Shown: positions 18,527 to 26,405 of the stretch, in pieces | How positions within the stretch are numbered: the stretch's first letter is position 1 | Layout of the letters: every line of letters begins with the position of its first letter | NCBI GenBank assembly: GCA_028277945.1 | Contig: JANQFH010000049.1 | Span: forward strand, 82,440 to 146,439 | Direction of reading: 5' to 3' | Origin: Oligoflexia bacterium | GTDB taxonomy: Bacteria > Bdellovibrionota_G > JANQFH01 | Length of the DNA: 64,000 nt | Program-made: the position numbers and the translations under genes | The notes under the pieces: generated by a model | What the model saw: the letters and a program-made list of their open reading frames with translations, nothing else | What the model was told of the DNA's origin: nothing | Database searches by the model: none

Positions 18527-20836
18527 ATGGCCAAGTGTCTCAGACTGTCTGGTATTGTCGTATTGAGCTTTGGCTTTGGACAATTGTATGCTCAGGAAGA
18601 TGGACGTAAGCGCCAACCTACTGAAGTAAGGCAGAGTCTTTTCGCTGGATTGGAAGATTATCGCCACGTCTCTATTGAGACGACTTCCGCTTATTGGATC
18701 GATGGCGGACCAGAGGCACGACCGGAAGATCTCTTCAAAGCCAAACCCAAACCCCTTGATGAGGAACATTTAAAGGTTCTCGATCCTTCCAGCTTCCAAT
18801 GGGAGGATTCTGAGTACCTTGATGGTTTGCAAGGCATTGAGGCCGAAGTGGTGTTTGCAGACGCGAGCGTGGTGGACCGCGCCATTTCTCTGCTTGAGCT
18901 CAGCCTCGCCCAAGTTACGGATGATGACGTTTACGTCGGCGATTTCATCAAACAGCTGCTCAGGCTCCTAGGAAAGATCGATGCAGAGTCGGCACGACAA
19001 AAACTACTCGCGGTTGCGAACATGGCAGAGCTGGGTCCTGATCTGCGTGCGCTGGCGGCCATCCATCTGGTCAAAAACGAACAGCGCTTTGGCGCAGTAT
19101 CCACAGGGACGTTAACAGCCATTGCCCAAATCATTGAGGACTGTCTGCCCCACATAGATGCCCGCGTTTATAATGACCATGAGGCGGCCACCCGTGACAT
19201 GCTCGAGTTACTTGGAGCCATTGATGCGGAGGCTGCACGCCATCAGCTCCGTCAGCTCATTCGTGATGCGCCATTTGACCGACTAACCAAAGGTACCGCT
19301 GTTGAAAGCCTCGTCACCAACGAGCAGGAGTTTGACAGTCAGAATAAGAAAACCGTCGCTCTCCTCGAGGAGCTCATCGCCACTTCATATCCATTTGCAA
19401 GACCTATACGTCAAACCAATGCTGTCGCCTTCAGTGACTGGGAGTTCATGCTTCACGATCAATTGCGTCTATATTCTGGCGTTCGTGAGAAGGTAGATGA
19501 GTTCTATTGGAACCTTGCTGCAAACTCCGCCACAAGGACGGGCGCCTTTATGCGGAGCTCGGAGCGTTTGGTTGCTATGTATCAAGAGGCTGTGCATCGA
19601 GATCCCGCTTATGCGCAGGAGCTTTTGAGGCGTATCGCCCCACTGCTCGAAGCGAGGAGAACGAGTCTCGCCTTCTACTACGAGCAATACAACTACCGCA
19701 TCCAAAGAGCCGACTATCTTGCCGCGATTGCCGCCATGGACTTCACCGAATTGGTGGTGACGCTCTCAGAGGCAAAACGCTACAAAAAACCTCAAGGTTA
19801 TTCAGGGCCACCCAAGAGCGAACCCAATATAGACTTCGAATCTCCATACCACCTTACGTTTCGTCAACATTACAGGGTGAGGTATGAGTCGCTGACAACC
19901 GAGGCCGAACCCGCTTATCATCGCATTCTGAGAATCCTCATAGAACCGGGCGAGACACTCGTTGAACTTGGTCTTCTCGTTGCCTTAATGGATGTTATGG
20001 GCACAAAGGATAAGCTTTTGGCTACATTTGACGTGCGGGACGAAGAGGATTCCCTGCCAACGCTCCCGGAAGCGCTCGCTCTCTACCTAAAATATGAGTA
20101 TGGCAACTTGCTTCCGGACGATATTTTAGAGAGCTTGTTGGATCTATTTTCTGAGCCTAAACGCCGCCAAGATGATCGCCTTTTGCCGTTAAGAGATGTC
20201 GCAGTCAGCAAAGTCGTCTATGACTTGCGGCACGAATCGCCCACCTGGCGTGATGTTGAAGACAACTTTAAGCACCTTTTTGAACTTGTAGGCAAAGATA
20301 CAGATCCGCCACTTGCGACCTCAGCCTATTTTTCTCTCCGCGTGGCTATGGCGATCGCATTGGAACGTAGCCTCTGGAACGCGGAGCTATTGGGTCTTGA
20401 ACTTGGCATGCTCGAAAATGGAAAAGAGCTAGTACGCCTCGATGTGGCTGGTCCGAAGCCCCTGAAGCCAGCACTCATTGAGTGTCTAGACTCGGCGGTA
20501 GAGTTTGACCAGAATCGCCCGGCCAACAGCACCGTTGTTCCCCTTGTTGATGTGCCGATTGATTTACCGATTGGCTTGGCCAGCCATTTTGATCCGCTCC
20601 CCGTAGAATCTCAGACCCACCTCGCTAACCTGCTCAATAACCTCCTAAAGCCTCAAGTCCTAGACATTGAGACTGTGGATGGCCCATCCATCGAGACAGT
20701 AACAGAGATGCTGCCGCCACCACCTAGCGCTAGGCCGCTTAATTCAGAAGCAAGAGAGGCGTTGCATGAAACCCTATTAGCACTAGAAATGACTTGGAGT
20801 GAGACGCTTGCCAGAGTTGACAAACGATCACGGTAA
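18527..20836 (+). CDS. Large exported protein of unknown function, possible HEAT-like repeats
   Basis: This 769-residue protein begins MAKCLRLSGIVVLSFGFGQL with a signal peptide ending near YAQ; the start at 18527 follows AAGGTGATAGGAAC. The mature part is acidic and mostly helical. Repeated units such as LLGKIDAESARQKLL and LLGAIDAEAARHQLR (about 90-250) look like HEAT or armadillo-type alpha repeats, usual for protein binding. No catalytic motif is visible. It follows the receiver fragment directly and is followed by the small secreted protein genes. Function unknown. Confidence 0.75.
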   Translation: MAKCLRLSGIVVLSFGFGQLYAQEDGRKRQPTEVRQSLFAGLEDYRHVSIETTSAYWIDGGPEARPEDLFKAKPKPLDEEHLKVLDPSSFQWEDSEYLDGLQGIEAEVVFADASVVDRAISLLELSLAQVTDDDVYVGDFIKQLLRLLGKIDAESARQKLLAVANMAELGPDLRALAAIHLVKNEQRFGAVSTGTLTAIAQIIEDCLPHIDARVYNDHEAATRDMLELLGAIDAEAARHQLRQLIRDAPFDRLTKGTAVESLVTNEQEFDSQNKKTVALLEELIATSYPFARPIRQTNAVAFSDWEFMLHDQLRLYSGVREKVDEFYWNLAANSATRTGAFMRSSERLVAMYQEAVHRDPAYAQELLRRIAPLLEARRTSLAFYYEQYNYRIQRADYLAAIAAMDFTELVVTLSEAKRYKKPQGYSGPPKSEPNIDFESPYHLTFRQHYRVRYESLTTEAEPAYHRILRILIEPGETLVELGLLVALMDVMGTKDKLLATFDVRDEEDSLPTLPEALALYLKYEYGNLLPDDILESLLDLFSEPKRRQDDRLLPLRDVAVSKVVYDLRHESPTWRDVEDNFKHLFELVGKDTDPPLATSAYFSLRVAMAIALERSLWNAELLGLELGMLENGKELVRLDVAGPKPLKPALIECLDSAVEFDQNRPANSTVVPLVDVPIDLPIGLASHFDPLPVESQTHLANLLNNLLKPQVLDIETVDGPSIETVTEMLPPPPSARPLNSEAREALHETLLALEMTWSETLARVDKRSR

Positions 20837-20841
20837 ATGAA

Positions 20842-20898
20842 TTGACACGATTTTAGTCCTAGCTAAAAATCTCTGTAGAATCTTAACGGGAGGCGTCT
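20842..20898 (+). promoter_or_regulatory. Duplicated sigma-70-type promoter and leader, copy 1
   Basis: TTGACA (20842-20847) is followed after 16 bases by TAAAAA as -10. The spacer contains AGTCCTAGCTAAAA and a short palindrome (TTTTAG ... CTAAAA). The leader ends in GGGAGG five bases before the ATG of the small secreted protein gene. The same block recurs at 24348-24404 before the paralogue, with 43 of 47 bases identical after the four-base variable gap. Confidence 0.65.
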
Positions 20899-21414
20899 AT
20901 GAATATAAAATTGAAACTCATAATGTCCGCAATGATAGCTTTTTGTCTATTCGCTTCGACTGACGTTTGTGCTCAGGGGGCCCCAGCAGCAGGTGCTGAC
21001 ATGTGGACGGGAGGCATGGCATTAGGCAACCTTTTTACTCCTCATGTCAATTTTTGTGATCCTGCAACAGAAGCATTTGTGGACGTCATTTTTGGTCTTG
21101 GGTACTGCATTGAAAAAAACGAAAGGCCTGCCATGCAGTGGACAGACGCGCGAAAGACCTGTCTGCAAAATTTCAAGCGTCTTCCGGAAGTTGCGGAAAT
21201 GCACCTTGCATGTGATGACGCAGCCGCCTTGGGATTAGCCAATATGCTGGTAAACGCTGAATGGTCCTCCAATTTTTTCATAGAAACAGCTGACAGCAGC
21301 ACCACCGCAGGCGTACACGTAACTGGCTTTGGTGGCTGCGATGTTATCAGAACAGGACAGATTAATCGTTCAGGGGGAGGCCCTGAAGTTTTGGTATTTC
21401 GTTGTGTAAGATAA
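20899..21414 (+). CDS. Small secreted Cys-containing protein, paralogue A
   Basis: This 171-residue protein has a signal peptide (KLIMSAMIAFCLFASTDVCA, cleavage near AQG). The mature part starts GAPAAGADMWTGGMALGNLF and has a spaced set of cysteines (NFCDPATEAF, LGYCIEKNERPA, KTCLQNFKRLPEV, LACDDAAALGL) with a final FRCVR. The pattern W..AR..C...LKRLP..AE...AC is reminiscent of C-type-lectin-like or sulfatase-modifying-factor-like folds in exported proteins, but I cannot name the family. A close paralogue lies at 24416. Both carry the same promoter block. Confidence 0.8.
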   Translation: MNIKLKLIMSAMIAFCLFASTDVCAQGAPAAGADMWTGGMALGNLFTPHVNFCDPATEAFVDVIFGLGYCIEKNERPAMQWTDARKTCLQNFKRLPEVAEMHLACDDAAALGLANMLVNAEWSSNFFIETADSSTTAGVHVTGFGGCDVIRTGQINRSGGGPEVLVFRCVR

Positions 21415-21531
21415 TGATCTATTGATTCGTTCGAGTGGTTAAACCTAGCTGTTTAAGCAGGCAAAGCTTTAGGCTTGATACCCAAACCATAAGTAGAGAG
21501 AATTCCCATTAAAGATCAGCACGTTTGAGCT

Positions 21532-21951
21532 TCATTTGCCAGCATCCTTCTTAGACACTTTAAAAAAAGCCATATTTATCCACCCAGCAGTCTTGCCATC
21601 GCTGGTTTCAATAAGAACCCAACGTTCGCCAAATTGTGTTTGTACGTTCTTGGCTACAACTGCTACACCCTTCCCAGCATCTTTGATGCGTATCTTGTTC
21701 CCTTTGCCAGGCTCAGAAAATAGCCCAATGGTCATATATTTGGGGTCCGTTTTCGGAAAACACGGATTCCCAGAAACATACTTAACGTTATCACAGGAAT
21801 AGATTATTCCTGCCTTGCTAAAATTTTGAATACCGCTGTCCTTTTTCCTTGGTTCTCTGTTATCGTTGCTCCCAAAAAACATCATGATTACCCCAAATAG
21901 AACAAATGCTGCCACTGCGAATACAACAAACTTAAAGAATTTCTTTATCAT
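21532..21951 (-). CDS. Membrane-anchored SH3-like protein
   Basis: This 139-residue protein has one N-terminal membrane segment (FFKFVVFAVAAFVLFGVIMM) followed by a Lys/Asp-rich linker. A C-terminal beta-rich module ends in GERWVLIETSDGKTAGWINM, typical of bacterial SH3 domains that bind cell-wall or protein ligands. Two cysteines (SCDNVKYVSGNPCF) could form a disulfide outside the membrane. It is a single gene between the paralogue A gene and the 716-residue protein. Confidence 0.7.
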   Translation of the reverse strand: MIKKFFKFVVFAVAAFVLFGVIMMFFGSNDNREPRKKDSGIQNFSKAGIIYSCDNVKYVSGNPCFPKTDPKYMTIGLFSEPGKGNKIRIKDAGKGVAVVAKNVQTQFGERWVLIETSDGKTAGWINMAFFKVSKKDAGK

Positions 21952-22109
21952 CTACACACCTCTTTAGGATTCAATCTTAATATTGATACCTAAAATAGGT
22001 CCAGATACTGATGTCGCCTTCAATGGGCCAGATTCGGCGTGTATTGACGCAACATATTATATGTGCTTTTATAGCGGGGTTGAAAATTTTGGAGTGAAAT
22101 ATCAATAAC

Positions 22110-24260
22110 ATGCGAGCCTTTACCATCATTGTGCAGCTCACGACGCTGCTGTGTACAACTGCCGCACTCGCCTCAGAGAGCGATTTAAACAACCTACCAG
22201 AAAGCACCACCCCACCTTTCCTTCTCGAGTTCTTTGAACAGATAGATGCAGCTGAGCTGACCACAGCACAACAACAAGCCTTTCGCAACTTTTTCAATAG
22301 CTACCGTGAAATCGAAAGCGAAGGCTGGCTGCTGTATAAACAGCGGGAGCGTGGTGAGCTCTCATCAGTAAAAAAGACCGCCTATAGACGAAAAAAAACC
22401 ACCCTACTCAAGGTTCTTCTGCCGCAACTTATTCAAGGCCTTCCTCCAAGCCAGGTCTTTATTTTTGCGGACATCTTTGCAGAAAAAACACCCTCTCTCT
22501 ACCGCATGTCATCCCAAGAGGCCGATATCTCACTTAGCATTGCCGATATAGATCACGCTTTTCAACAGGAAATACGAAAACGGCGGACGCTCTTAGAAAA
22601 GCCTGACACCGACGCTGACCTCGCTCTACGCATTTCTGGCTTTCGTGCGCGCCTTGCTGATATTTTATACACTCGTGATTTGGTTGCAAAGACTTGGCAA
22701 GAGAATTACCAGTGGGGGGAACGGCACGATCGTAATGAGTATGCTCAGGAGACTCTCGACAGCGCTATCCCCCGGCACAATGCCACCCTTACCGAATTAA
22801 CCAGTGCCATTCAAGCAGAACTTCAACAACCCATTGGTGACCCAACGCAGGCTGAAGAGCTAAGAAATTTATTGAGCACCCTTGAACAGATTCCTGATCT
22901 ACCAGATCTATTACTACCCTCGCTATCGGAAAGACAACAACAGCTTCTTGAAAGCCTCACCCTGTTTACGCCTTTGCTGCCGGCAGTCTTAGCAAAATGG
23001 ACTGTTGAGGATCTTATTCAAGGTAATTATTTCTCAGGAGCCCTCAATGCCCTTCCGCCTCTTGCTCGCGGTAAGCGCTTATTCAGCAGGATGCCTCCAG
23101 CAACCTGGGTGCCGAAGTATGAAAATTATGCCATACGCTTTCCCGAGGCTGTCGAACTTGTCTGGAATGAAAGTGGCCTGCGTGAAGCACTGTGGGCAGA
23201 AGTTGAACAGGCTCTGCTTAGCGTCGGGATACCAAAAAGATACCATGGTCTCGCTAAGTTTGTTGTTGCGACAATGCCCATAGCAATCCTTGGATCGAGG
23301 AGTGCAAAACTTCTTGGCAGTAACAGCTCAGCGGCACAATGGATAGGGGCAAGCGTTCACCCAGCATCGCAATTGGCAATGAGTGGCATCACCTATGTTG
23401 GAGAACGCAAACTTGGCCGAGCCGATCTGCCGCTATCTTGGTTGGAGTACTTTGATGAGGCAGGAGATCAGGCACTGCACTCCGCCGGATATACCGGTAC
23501 GCTTTACTACCTTGGACGCTTTGGTTGGGGTCGTGATCTAGCCAGGTTTGCCGAATGGACCGGCTTTCTTGAGGAGATGGACCATGTTGTAGCCGCTCTT
23601 ATTGAAAAAGATTCCTTGGTAGCTGTTGCACGACTGGCAGCCAGTGCCATTGACCTTGGGGATCCATTGGGCGCTTTCTACCTCATTGCCGCAAGAGGGG
23701 CGATCGAGGAAGGTGTTGGCACAGAGGAATCGCTATCTGCACTATCGGAGGATGAACGGGGTGCCTTAGGCTTAGTGGCAAGACTTTTGCTTTTTGAAAA
23801 ACTTCAAGAGCAAAGTGAGGGACTCACGAATCAATCCTACCTTGAATGGAAAAGCCAATGGTTTGCCACGACCCCCAGCCAAATAGTCAGGCATCTTCGT
23901 GCGCTAGGTAAAGATGCTTTTGCAGAGTGGGAGTTAGAGGCCATATTTAAGGATTTACAGGCGAATAATACATCTTTCAAAGAACGTTTTAAAACCGTGG
24001 AGGATTTTGTTATAAACCTCTTCCCACCGAGAGGTCTGCCGCAAATAGATTCCTTTGCCAGCTTCCAGTCGCTTCTCAGAAATCGCTTTAATGCAAGGCA
24101 TGTGCCTGTGGAGTATGTGGGTGCTACAGGTAGGTGGCAAGGTTACGATTCTGAAGGGAATATGCTTGAGCTCATTCAAACCCCTGAGGGCATAGAAGAG
24201 TATTATTTTGTACCCAAAGCAGGAGGTCGTATTCTCCTCTTCACTCGCCGTGTGGAGTAG
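22110..24260 (+). CDS. Large exported protein of unknown function
   Basis: This 716-residue protein has a signal peptide (MRAFTIIVQLTTLLCTTAAL, cleavage near ASE). The rest is mainly helical and shows no motif I recognise. A mid-region hydrophobic patch (LAKFVVATMPIAILGSRSAKLL) may be amphipathic or membrane-associated. The C terminus includes VEYVGATGRWQGYDSEG, suggesting a small beta domain. A GGAG lies 16 bases before the ATG, so initiation is not strong. It lies between the two small secreted paralogues. Confidence 0.7.
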   Translation: MRAFTIIVQLTTLLCTTAALASESDLNNLPESTTPPFLLEFFEQIDAAELTTAQQQAFRNFFNSYREIESEGWLLYKQRERGELSSVKKTAYRRKKTTLLKVLLPQLIQGLPPSQVFIFADIFAEKTPSLYRMSSQEADISLSIADIDHAFQQEIRKRRTLLEKPDTDADLALRISGFRARLADILYTRDLVAKTWQENYQWGERHDRNEYAQETLDSAIPRHNATLTELTSAIQAELQQPIGDPTQAEELRNLLSTLEQIPDLPDLLLPSLSERQQQLLESLTLFTPLLPAVLAKWTVEDLIQGNYFSGALNALPPLARGKRLFSRMPPATWVPKYENYAIRFPEAVELVWNESGLREALWAEVEQALLSVGIPKRYHGLAKFVVATMPIAILGSRSAKLLGSNSSAAQWIGASVHPASQLAMSGITYVGERKLGRADLPLSWLEYFDEAGDQALHSAGYTGTLYYLGRFGWGRDLARFAEWTGFLEEMDHVVAALIEKDSLVAVARLAASAIDLGDPLGAFYLIAARGAIEEGVGTEESLSALSEDERGALGLVARLLLFEKLQEQSEGLTNQSYLEWKSQWFATTPSQIVRHLRALGKDAFAEWELEAIFKDLQANNTSFKERFKTVEDFVINLFPPRGLPQIDSFASFQSLLRNRFNARHVPVEYVGATGRWQGYDSEGNMLELIQTPEGIEEYYFVPKAGGRILLFTRRVE

Positions 24261-24347
24261 TCTAACTAGTACAAAGTGGTTTCGCTTTACTGTTCTTACC
24301 TTATTTCGGCTGTCAAGGTAACCATCGGGGGGGTCAACTAACACCCT

Positions 24348-24404
24348 TTGACAGGCCTTTAGTCCTAGCTAAAAGCCTCTATAGAATCTTAACAGGAGGC
24401 GTCT
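24348..24404 (+). promoter_or_regulatory. Duplicated sigma-70-type promoter and leader, copy 2
   Basis: TTGACA (24348-24353) is followed after 16 bases by TAAAAG as -10, with the same AGTCCTAGCT spacer and AGGAGG leader as copy 1. An inverted repeat (GGCTGTCAAGG ... CCTTTGACAGGCC, 24309-24357) overlaps the -35 box; it may be a terminator stem of the upstream gene or an operator. Confidence 0.6.
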
Positions 24405-24415
24405 AATTTAAACTC

Positions 24416-24919
24416 ATGATGTCCGTAATGATAGCTTTTTGTCCATTCGCTTCGACCGCCGTTTATGCCCAGGGAGCCCCGTCAGCAGGTGCTGACATGT
24501 GGACGGGAGCCATGGCACTAGGCAACCTTTTTACTCCTCATGTCGACTTTTGTGATCCTGCAACAGAAGCATTTGTGCCCGTCATTTTTAATCTTGGCTA
24601 TTGTATTGAAAAAAATGAGAGGCCGGCCCAACAGTGGGAACAGGCCCGCATCACCTGTCTGCAACAATTGAAACGTCTTCCTGAAGTAGCTGAGTTTCAG
24701 GTTGCCTGTGACAGTGCTGCAACTTTAGGACTCAACAACATGACAAATGGCTTGGAGTGGACGTCGAACTTTCTCATTAGTACCCACGACTTCAACACTA
24801 CTGCCCAAGCTGTGATGACATCTGGCGATAATGACTGTAATGATGGTTCTACTGGCAGAGTCTCGAATAGCGGTACTGGCCAACCAGTCTCAAGCCTGAA
24901 GTTTCGTTGTGTAAAGTAG
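24416..24919 (+). CDS. Small secreted Cys-containing protein, paralogue B with altered start
   Basis: This 167-residue paralogue of the gene at 20899 shares GADMWTGAMALGNLFTPHV, FCDPATEAFVPVIF, CIEKNERPAQQWEQAR and the terminal FRCVK. Relative to copy A, ten bases are missing between the ribosome site and the coding region. The original start is lost and is replaced by tandem ATGs at 24416 and 24419, now 16 bases from AGGAGG. The signal peptide is shortened to MMSVMIAFCPFASTAVYA. Expression may be reduced. The surface-facing C-terminal third is the most diverged. Confidence 0.75.
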   Translation: MMSVMIAFCPFASTAVYAQGAPSAGADMWTGAMALGNLFTPHVDFCDPATEAFVPVIFNLGYCIEKNERPAQQWEQARITCLQQLKRLPEVAEFQVACDSAATLGLNNMTNGLEWTSNFLISTHDFNTTAQAVMTSGDNDCNDGSTGRVSNSGTGQPVSSLKFRCVK

Positions 24920-24962
24920 CTTAAAGACTTAATAATCCCTGCGGGATTGCTATGATTTGATT

Positions 24963-25003
24963 TGGCTCATAAAAGCCTATCGAAGATAGGCTTTTATGAG
25001 CCA
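24963..25003 (-). repeat. tRNA-tail hairpin H1 (Lys type)
   Basis: A 19-bp perfect stem with a 3-base loop. The outer 8 bp are TGGCTCAT/ATGAGCCA, the 3' acceptor strand of the local tRNA-Lys plus one base. The inner 11 bp (AAAAGCCTATC) are unique to this copy. It overlaps the tRNA-tail copy ATGAGCCAGGAAGGATT at 24996-25012. Confidence 0.8.
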
Positions 25004-25057
25004 GGAAGGATTAGCGTCGCTGCGCTCCGTGATCCTAAGGAAAGTGTCATTATACGG

Positions 25058-25100
25058 CTGGCTCATTTGAGCTGATCTACGATCAGCTCAAATGAGCCAG
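25058..25100 (-). repeat. tRNA-tail hairpin H2 (Lys type), fused to the partial tRNA-Lys
   Basis: A 20-bp perfect stem with loop TAC. The outer arm CTGGCTCAT is the tRNA-Lys acceptor end; the inner arm TTGAGCTGATC differs from H1 and H3. The spacer 25013-25057 contains GTGATCCT (25029-25036) and, on the minus strand, GCCGTATAAT next to the stem. The same order of motifs occurs beside H3. Confidence 0.8.
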
Positions 25101-25140
25101 GAAGGATTCGAACCTTCGACCAACGGCTTAAAAGGCCGAT
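25093..25140 (-). pseudogene. Partial tRNA-Lys: anticodon arm to 3' end only
   Basis: The first 46 bases, read from the 3' end of the tRNA, are identical to the intact tRNA-Lys(TTT) at 27662-27735. They cover the acceptor 3' strand, T arm (GGTTCGAATCC), variable loop and anticodon loop CTTTTAA. Upstream of the anticodon stem the D arm and 5' acceptor strand are replaced by unrelated sequence that cannot pair with the acceptor 3' strand. This is the pattern left by integration into a tRNA gene. It is not expected to give a functional tRNA. Confidence 0.85.
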
Positions 25141-25195
25141 CGCTTTACCAATACCGCAATCACAAGCCTTTGAAATATTAGATAACTTATCGACA

Positions 25196-25282
25196 TCAAA
25201 AACGATATCCGCTTACAAGCTGCCTGTTAATGCTCGTTAGTTCCCGTTGGTTGTCGATGATTCTGATTGGTTCTTTAGACAT
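25196..25282 (-). CDS. Possible 28-residue peptide of unknown function
   Basis: A short frame starting MSKEPIRIIDNQRELTSI with AGGAG ten bases before the ATG. It lies just inside the partial tRNA-Lys, where integrating elements often carry small regulators. There is no homology I can name. Its start lies in a 20-base repeat shared with 27396-27415, in which the ATG is ATT. It may be chance. The rest of 25141-25437 holds no other gene that I can see. Confidence 0.25.
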   Translation of the reverse strand: MSKEPIRIIDNQRELTSINRQLVSGYRF

Positions 25283-25292
25283 ACTTTAGAAA
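25273..25292. repeat. 20-base direct repeat, left copy (Lys cassette)
   Basis: CTTTAGACATACTTTAGAAA, matching 27396-27415 in 19 of 20 positions and itself nearly a tandem of TACTTTAGAAA-like units. The two copies bracket the three cargo genes between the tRNA-derived ends. They could be recombinase arm sites or operators. Confidence 0.5.
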
Positions 25293-25437
25293 CTCCTGAA
25301 GCACTTACCTACTTTTGGGACCAGGCATGGGATCTCCAGAATACGGTACCTGGAAAATTTGGAGCATCTATGTGTACTCAGGTTCCGGATTAGAACTTTG
25401 ATGACAACGGCCTCGATCTGTACTATTTGGTCAACCT

Positions 25438-26022
25438 ATGGAAAGCATTTGTGTCTTTTGCGGTTCCAATAGCGGAAATGCTCCAGAATACGTTGAATTA
25501 ACCACACAACTCGGTGAGGTACTGGCACATAATCGGATTCGGCTGGTATATGGAGGGGCACGAGTTGGGTTGATGGGCATATTGGCGGATGCCATGGTAG
25601 CAAAAGGTGGAGAAATAGTAGGAGTAATTCCGAAAAATTTGGTCAGCAAAGAGGTTGCGCACACCGGCATTAACGATCTTAGAATTGTGGACTCCATGCA
25701 TGAGAGAAAAGCCCTCATGGCCGAACTTGCAGAAGCGTTTATTGCTCTTCCAGGAGGGCTCGGTACTTTCGAAGAATTTTTTGAAATGCTAACGTGGTCT
25801 CAGCTTGGGCTACATAAGAAACCGATCGGTCTGTTGAATATCCGAAACTATTACTCGCCCCTGCTACAGCTGATTGAAGTCGGAGTCAAGGAACAGTTCA
25901 TTCCTGAAGAGCACAGAAAGCTCGTTCTTGATGCGGAAGATCCAGAAACATTATTAAAACGTTTTTCTACTTATAAGCCTATTGAAGTAGAAAAATGGAT
26001 CAAAAGACCGTTAGAGACCTAG
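25438..26022 (+). CDS. LOG-family nucleoside 5'-monophosphate phosphoribohydrolase
   Basis: This 194-residue Rossmann-type protein has ICVFCGSNSG at the start, VYGGARVGLMG (about 38-47) and the signature PGGLGTFEE (about 105-113). Enzymes with this motif cleave the N-glycosidic bond of nucleoside monophosphates, releasing a base and ribose 5-phosphate. In plants and some bacteria they activate cytokinins; in others the substrate is AMP or a damaged nucleotide. Here it lies inside a region flanked by tRNA-Lys 3' copies, opposite in direction to the GHKL/STAS pair. Base use looks more A/T-rich than the surrounding core genes. Confidence 0.9.
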   Translation: MESICVFCGSNSGNAPEYVELTTQLGEVLAHNRIRLVYGGARVGLMGILADAMVAKGGEIVGVIPKNLVSKEVAHTGINDLRIVDSMHERKALMAELAEAFIALPGGLGTFEEFFEMLTWSQLGLHKKPIGLLNIRNYYSPLLQLIEVGVKEQFIPEEHRKLVLDAEDPETLLKRFSTYKPIEVEKWIKRPLET

Positions 26023-26063
26023 AACTAAGCCTTCGAGGAAGCAAAGGTTTTTAAGATGGACAG

Positions 26064-26405
26064 CTAAAAATTTACTGTTGGATCGGAAAGTATGGCCGAT
26101 GTTTCAGTTATCTCTATCTCTTCATCTGTTTCATTTGAAGACAATCTTGCTTGCTTAACAATATCCAGGAACTTTTGGACCGCCGGTTGGATGTTTTTCA
26201 AAGTTACCTTAGCTTTAAACTCATCTTGAAATCGCAGGAGTTCATGGGCAAACGACCTCGAAACAAAGGTAATATCGCAAAAATCCAAAACGACATCGCT
26301 ACTGCGCTCAGCCTTCCTGGCAATTTCCTCCACTGCCTGACGAGTGCTAATGGAACTCCCAAACAGAGAGTGTAATTTAATTAGTTTCTTCTTATCCTTC
26401 GACAT
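26064..26405 (-). CDS. STAS-like (DUF4325-type) protein
   Basis: This 113-residue protein starts MSKDKKKLIKLHSLFGSSIS and contains VVLDFCDITFVSRSFAHELL, the strand-helix signature of STAS-like domains that act as small binding or anti-anti-sigma-type partners. A longer start at 26453 would overlap the upstream gene by 62 bases; the start at 26405 overlaps by 14. The C terminus is acidic (ETDEEIEITETS). It is the downstream partner of a GHKL ATPase, a pairing known from partner-switching modules and from uncharacterised accessory islands. Function in detail unknown. Confidence 0.75.
   Translation of the reverse strand: MSKDKKKLIKLHSLFGSSISTRQAVEEIARKAERSSDVVLDFCDITFVSRSFAHELLRFQDEFKAKVTLKNIQPAVQKFLDIVKQARLSSNETDEEIEITETSAILSDPTVNF

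Noticed and set aside
20842..20869. Resemblance of the promoter to a synthetic constitutive promoter (TTGACA, AGTCCTAG)
   Set aside because: The spacer and -10 differ and a natural second copy precedes a diverged paralogue, so it is a native near-consensus promoter, not vector sequence.
24934..24948. Hairpin AATCCC-TGC-GGGATT as a terminator for paralogue B
   Set aside because: The stem is short and has no following T run.
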